Shown here one piece after another: positions 6,276 to 7,065 of a stretch of 7,065 nt of DNA. Source of the stretch: Planctomycetes bacterium UBA1135 (GTDB lineage Bacteria > Planctomycetota > UBA1135); contig DCAK01000081.1 of assembly GCA_002311925.1 (NCBI GenBank), positions 1 through 7,065 on the forward strand, in the 5' to 3' direction. The notes beneath the pieces were generated by a model. That model saw nothing but the letters and a program-made list of their open reading frames with translations, did not search any database and was not told the origin of the DNA. The position numbers were made by a program, and so were the translations under genes. Each line of letters starts with the position of its first letter. Positions within the stretch are counted from its first letter, which is position 1.

Positions 6276-6347
6276 GTTTCGGCCCTCTCCAATCGAATCC
6301 ATTGAGGAGAGTCGAGAGTTTCGGGCCAGGAATCTTAGGTTTCGGCC
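6276..6347. repeat. Three direct copies of GTTTCGGCC between tpiA and dgt
   Basis: On the + strand, GTTTCGGCC occurs at 6276-6284 and 6339-6347, and GTTTCGGGCC at 6318-6327. Starts are 42 and 21 bp apart, close to four and two turns of DNA, so all three would lie on the same face. They fall between the tpiA ribosome site and its start codon, at the predicted transcription start, and in the -10/-35 spacer. This arrangement could be an operator for a regulator of tpiA or dgt, but three short matches in GC-rich DNA could also arise by chance. Confidence 0.4.
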
Positions 6348-6360
6348 GGGAAACGGTCAA
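6332..6360 (-). promoter_or_regulatory. Sigma70-type promoter for the tpiA operon
   Basis: On the - strand, TTGACC (6360-6355) is followed after exactly 17 nt by TAAGAT (6337-6332). The first hexamer matches the -35 consensus at five of six positions, the second matches the -10 at four of six. Transcription would start near 6325, giving a leader of about 56 nt before ATG 6269. The spacer contains GTTTC/GAAAC arms (6339-6343 and 6350-6354) around GGCCGG, a possible protein-binding site. The prediction is from sequence only. Confidence 0.6.
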
Positions 6361-6397
6361 CGATTGCCCTTTTCCCCCTATCCTCCCCAACTTGAAC

Positions 6398-6410
6398 GGG
6401 GTTCTTCCCC
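6398..6410 (+). promoter_or_regulatory. Small hairpin just upstream of the dgt start
   Basis: GGGG (6398-6401), TTCTT, CCCC (6407-6410) can form a four-pair GC stem four bases before the dgt ATG. The GGGG is also the only Shine-Dalgarno-like sequence for dgt, so the stem would hide it. The stem is short, and the C run (6407-6412) allows sliding. No convincing + strand promoter is seen; TATCCT at 6379-6384 is a weak -10 candidate without a good -35. A function is speculative. Confidence 0.25.
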
Positions 6411-6414
6411 CCGC

Positions 6415-7065
6415 ATGCCCGTGGACCGCCTCGCAAAAGAAGAAAGAGAACGCGCCAAGTTGCACCCGGCCGCAACCCTGTCCGCGGATTCCCTCGGCCG
6501 GGAATTCGATGAGCAACCCGACCCCTGGAGAACCCGCTTCGAGAGGGACCGGGACCGCATCGTCCATTGTTCGGCCTTCCGCCGGTTGATGTACAAGACT
6601 CAAGTCTTCGTCAATCACGTAGGGGACAACCTGCGAACCCGGATGACTCACTCCCTCGAGGTCCACCAGGTTTCCAGGTCGCTCGCTTCCGCCCTCGACC
6701 TCAACGAACCCCTCTGCGAGGCCATCGCCCTTTCCCACGATCTCGGGCACCCTCCCTACGGTCACGCCGGAGAACAAATTCTCGATCGGAAGATGGAGGG
6801 CGCCGGGGGCTTTTCCCACAACAAGCAGAGCCAGCGCGTGGTCGAGGTCCTTGAAAGGAGAAGCCCCGATTACCGAGGGCTCAACCTCACCATGGAGGCT
6901 CGGGACGGCCTGCGGAAACACGAGGAGGGCCGCAACCCCGAGACCGAAGAGAGGGTGCGCTTCCCCTCCATCGAGGCCCAGCTCGTCGACCTCGCTGATT
7001 CCACGGCCTACCACTATCACGATGTGGACGACGGAATCCGGGAGAAGATTCTCGACCCCGCAACC
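6415..7065 (+). CDS. dgt: Deoxyguanosinetriphosphate triphosphohydrolase-like protein, partial (C-terminus outside window)
   Basis: HD-superfamily enzyme that splits dNTPs into deoxynucleoside and triphosphate, affecting dNTP pools. Seen in 217 residues reaching the window end without a stop: FERDRDRIVHCSAFRRL (42-58), KTQVF (61-65), RTRMTHSLEV (74-83), ALSHDLGHPPYGHAGE (105-120), GFSHNKQSQRV (132-142) and SIEAQLVDLADSTAYHYHD (185-203). Metal-binding residues His79, His108, Asp109 and Asp193 of the HD site are all present. This layout fits the Dgt-like proteins of many bacteria, which are shorter than E. coli Dgt and may use several dNTPs. ATG 6415 is chosen for position; GTG 6421 is an alternative, and the ribosome site is weak. 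It is the only + strand gene and is divergent from tpiA. Substrate preference cannot be told from the sequence. Confidence 0.93.
   Translation, partial: MPVDRLAKEERERAKLHPAATLSADSLGREFDEQPDPWRTRFERDRDRIVHCSAFRRLMYKTQVFVNHVGDNLRTRMTHSLEVHQVSRSLASALDLNEPLCEAIALSHDLGHPPYGHAGEQILDRKMEGAGGFSHNKQSQRVVEVLERRSPDYRGLNLTMEARDGLRKHEEGRNPETEERVRFPSIEAQLVDLADSTAYHYHDVDDGIREKILDPAT

Noticed and set aside
6270..6302. Longer TpiA start at ATG 6302
   Set aside because: No ribosome site precedes it, and it adds 11 residues ahead of the conserved N-terminus. The purine-rich GGAGAGGG lies between 6302 and 6269, which fits ATG 6269.
6302..6589. + strand open frame starting in the intergenic region and overlapping the dgt start
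   Set aside because: It is out of frame with dgt, has no family resemblance, and runs through the promoter region. It is best explained as a shadow.
6217..7020. - strand open frame of about 267 codons opposite dgt and overlapping the tpiA start
   Set aside because: The + strand frame has a complete HD metal site and Dgt motifs. The antisense frame has none, and its overlap with the tpiA promoter region makes it implausible.

Overview
The window comes from a GC-rich bacterial chromosome and holds compact housekeeping genes. I see no RNA gene, transposon, prophage, CRISPR array or attachment site. The organism cannot be named from this sequence alone. Separate coaC and coaB genes, a PyrE with a C-terminal CPLC motif and this gene order suggest an under-sampled Gram-negative-type lineage. 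A PVC-group (Verrucomicrobia-like) origin is a low-confidence guess.

Layout: a divergent intergenic region (6270-6414) separates two transcription directions. To the right, on the + strand, dgt (dNTP triphosphohydrolase, HD superfamily) starts at 6415 and runs off the window. To the left, on the - strand, lies a tightly packed gene row, read from right to left: tpiA (5508-6269), secG (5201-5497), pyrE (4578-5198), yicC (3684-4574), gmk (3128-3694), coaC (2583-3131), coaB (1972-2586) and ftsK (1-1916, cut off by the window start). Junctions are +10, +2, +3, -11, -4, -4 and +55 nt, so the first seven genes are probably one transcript with extensive translational coupling. A good sigma70-type promoter (TTGACC, 17 nt, TAAGAT) lies upstream of tpiA. 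I see no convincing terminator anywhere.

Functionally the row joins glycolysis (TpiA), protein export (SecG), pyrimidine synthesis (PyrE), an RNase (YicC), GDP supply (Gmk), two consecutive steps of coenzyme A synthesis (CoaC and CoaB) and chromosome segregation (FtsK). This looks like a growth-linked housekeeping operon rather than a single pathway.

Nothing here is a clearly new system. The items most worth checking are the stand-alone coaC/coaB pair with ATGA overlaps, three GTTTCGGCC repeats spaced 42 and 21 bp across the tpiA promoter and leader, and a perfect GC hairpin at the secG end that would hide the pyrE ribosome binding site. Lesser items are a dnaX-like A_AAA_AAG heptamer in coaB and an unusual P-loop in Gmk.
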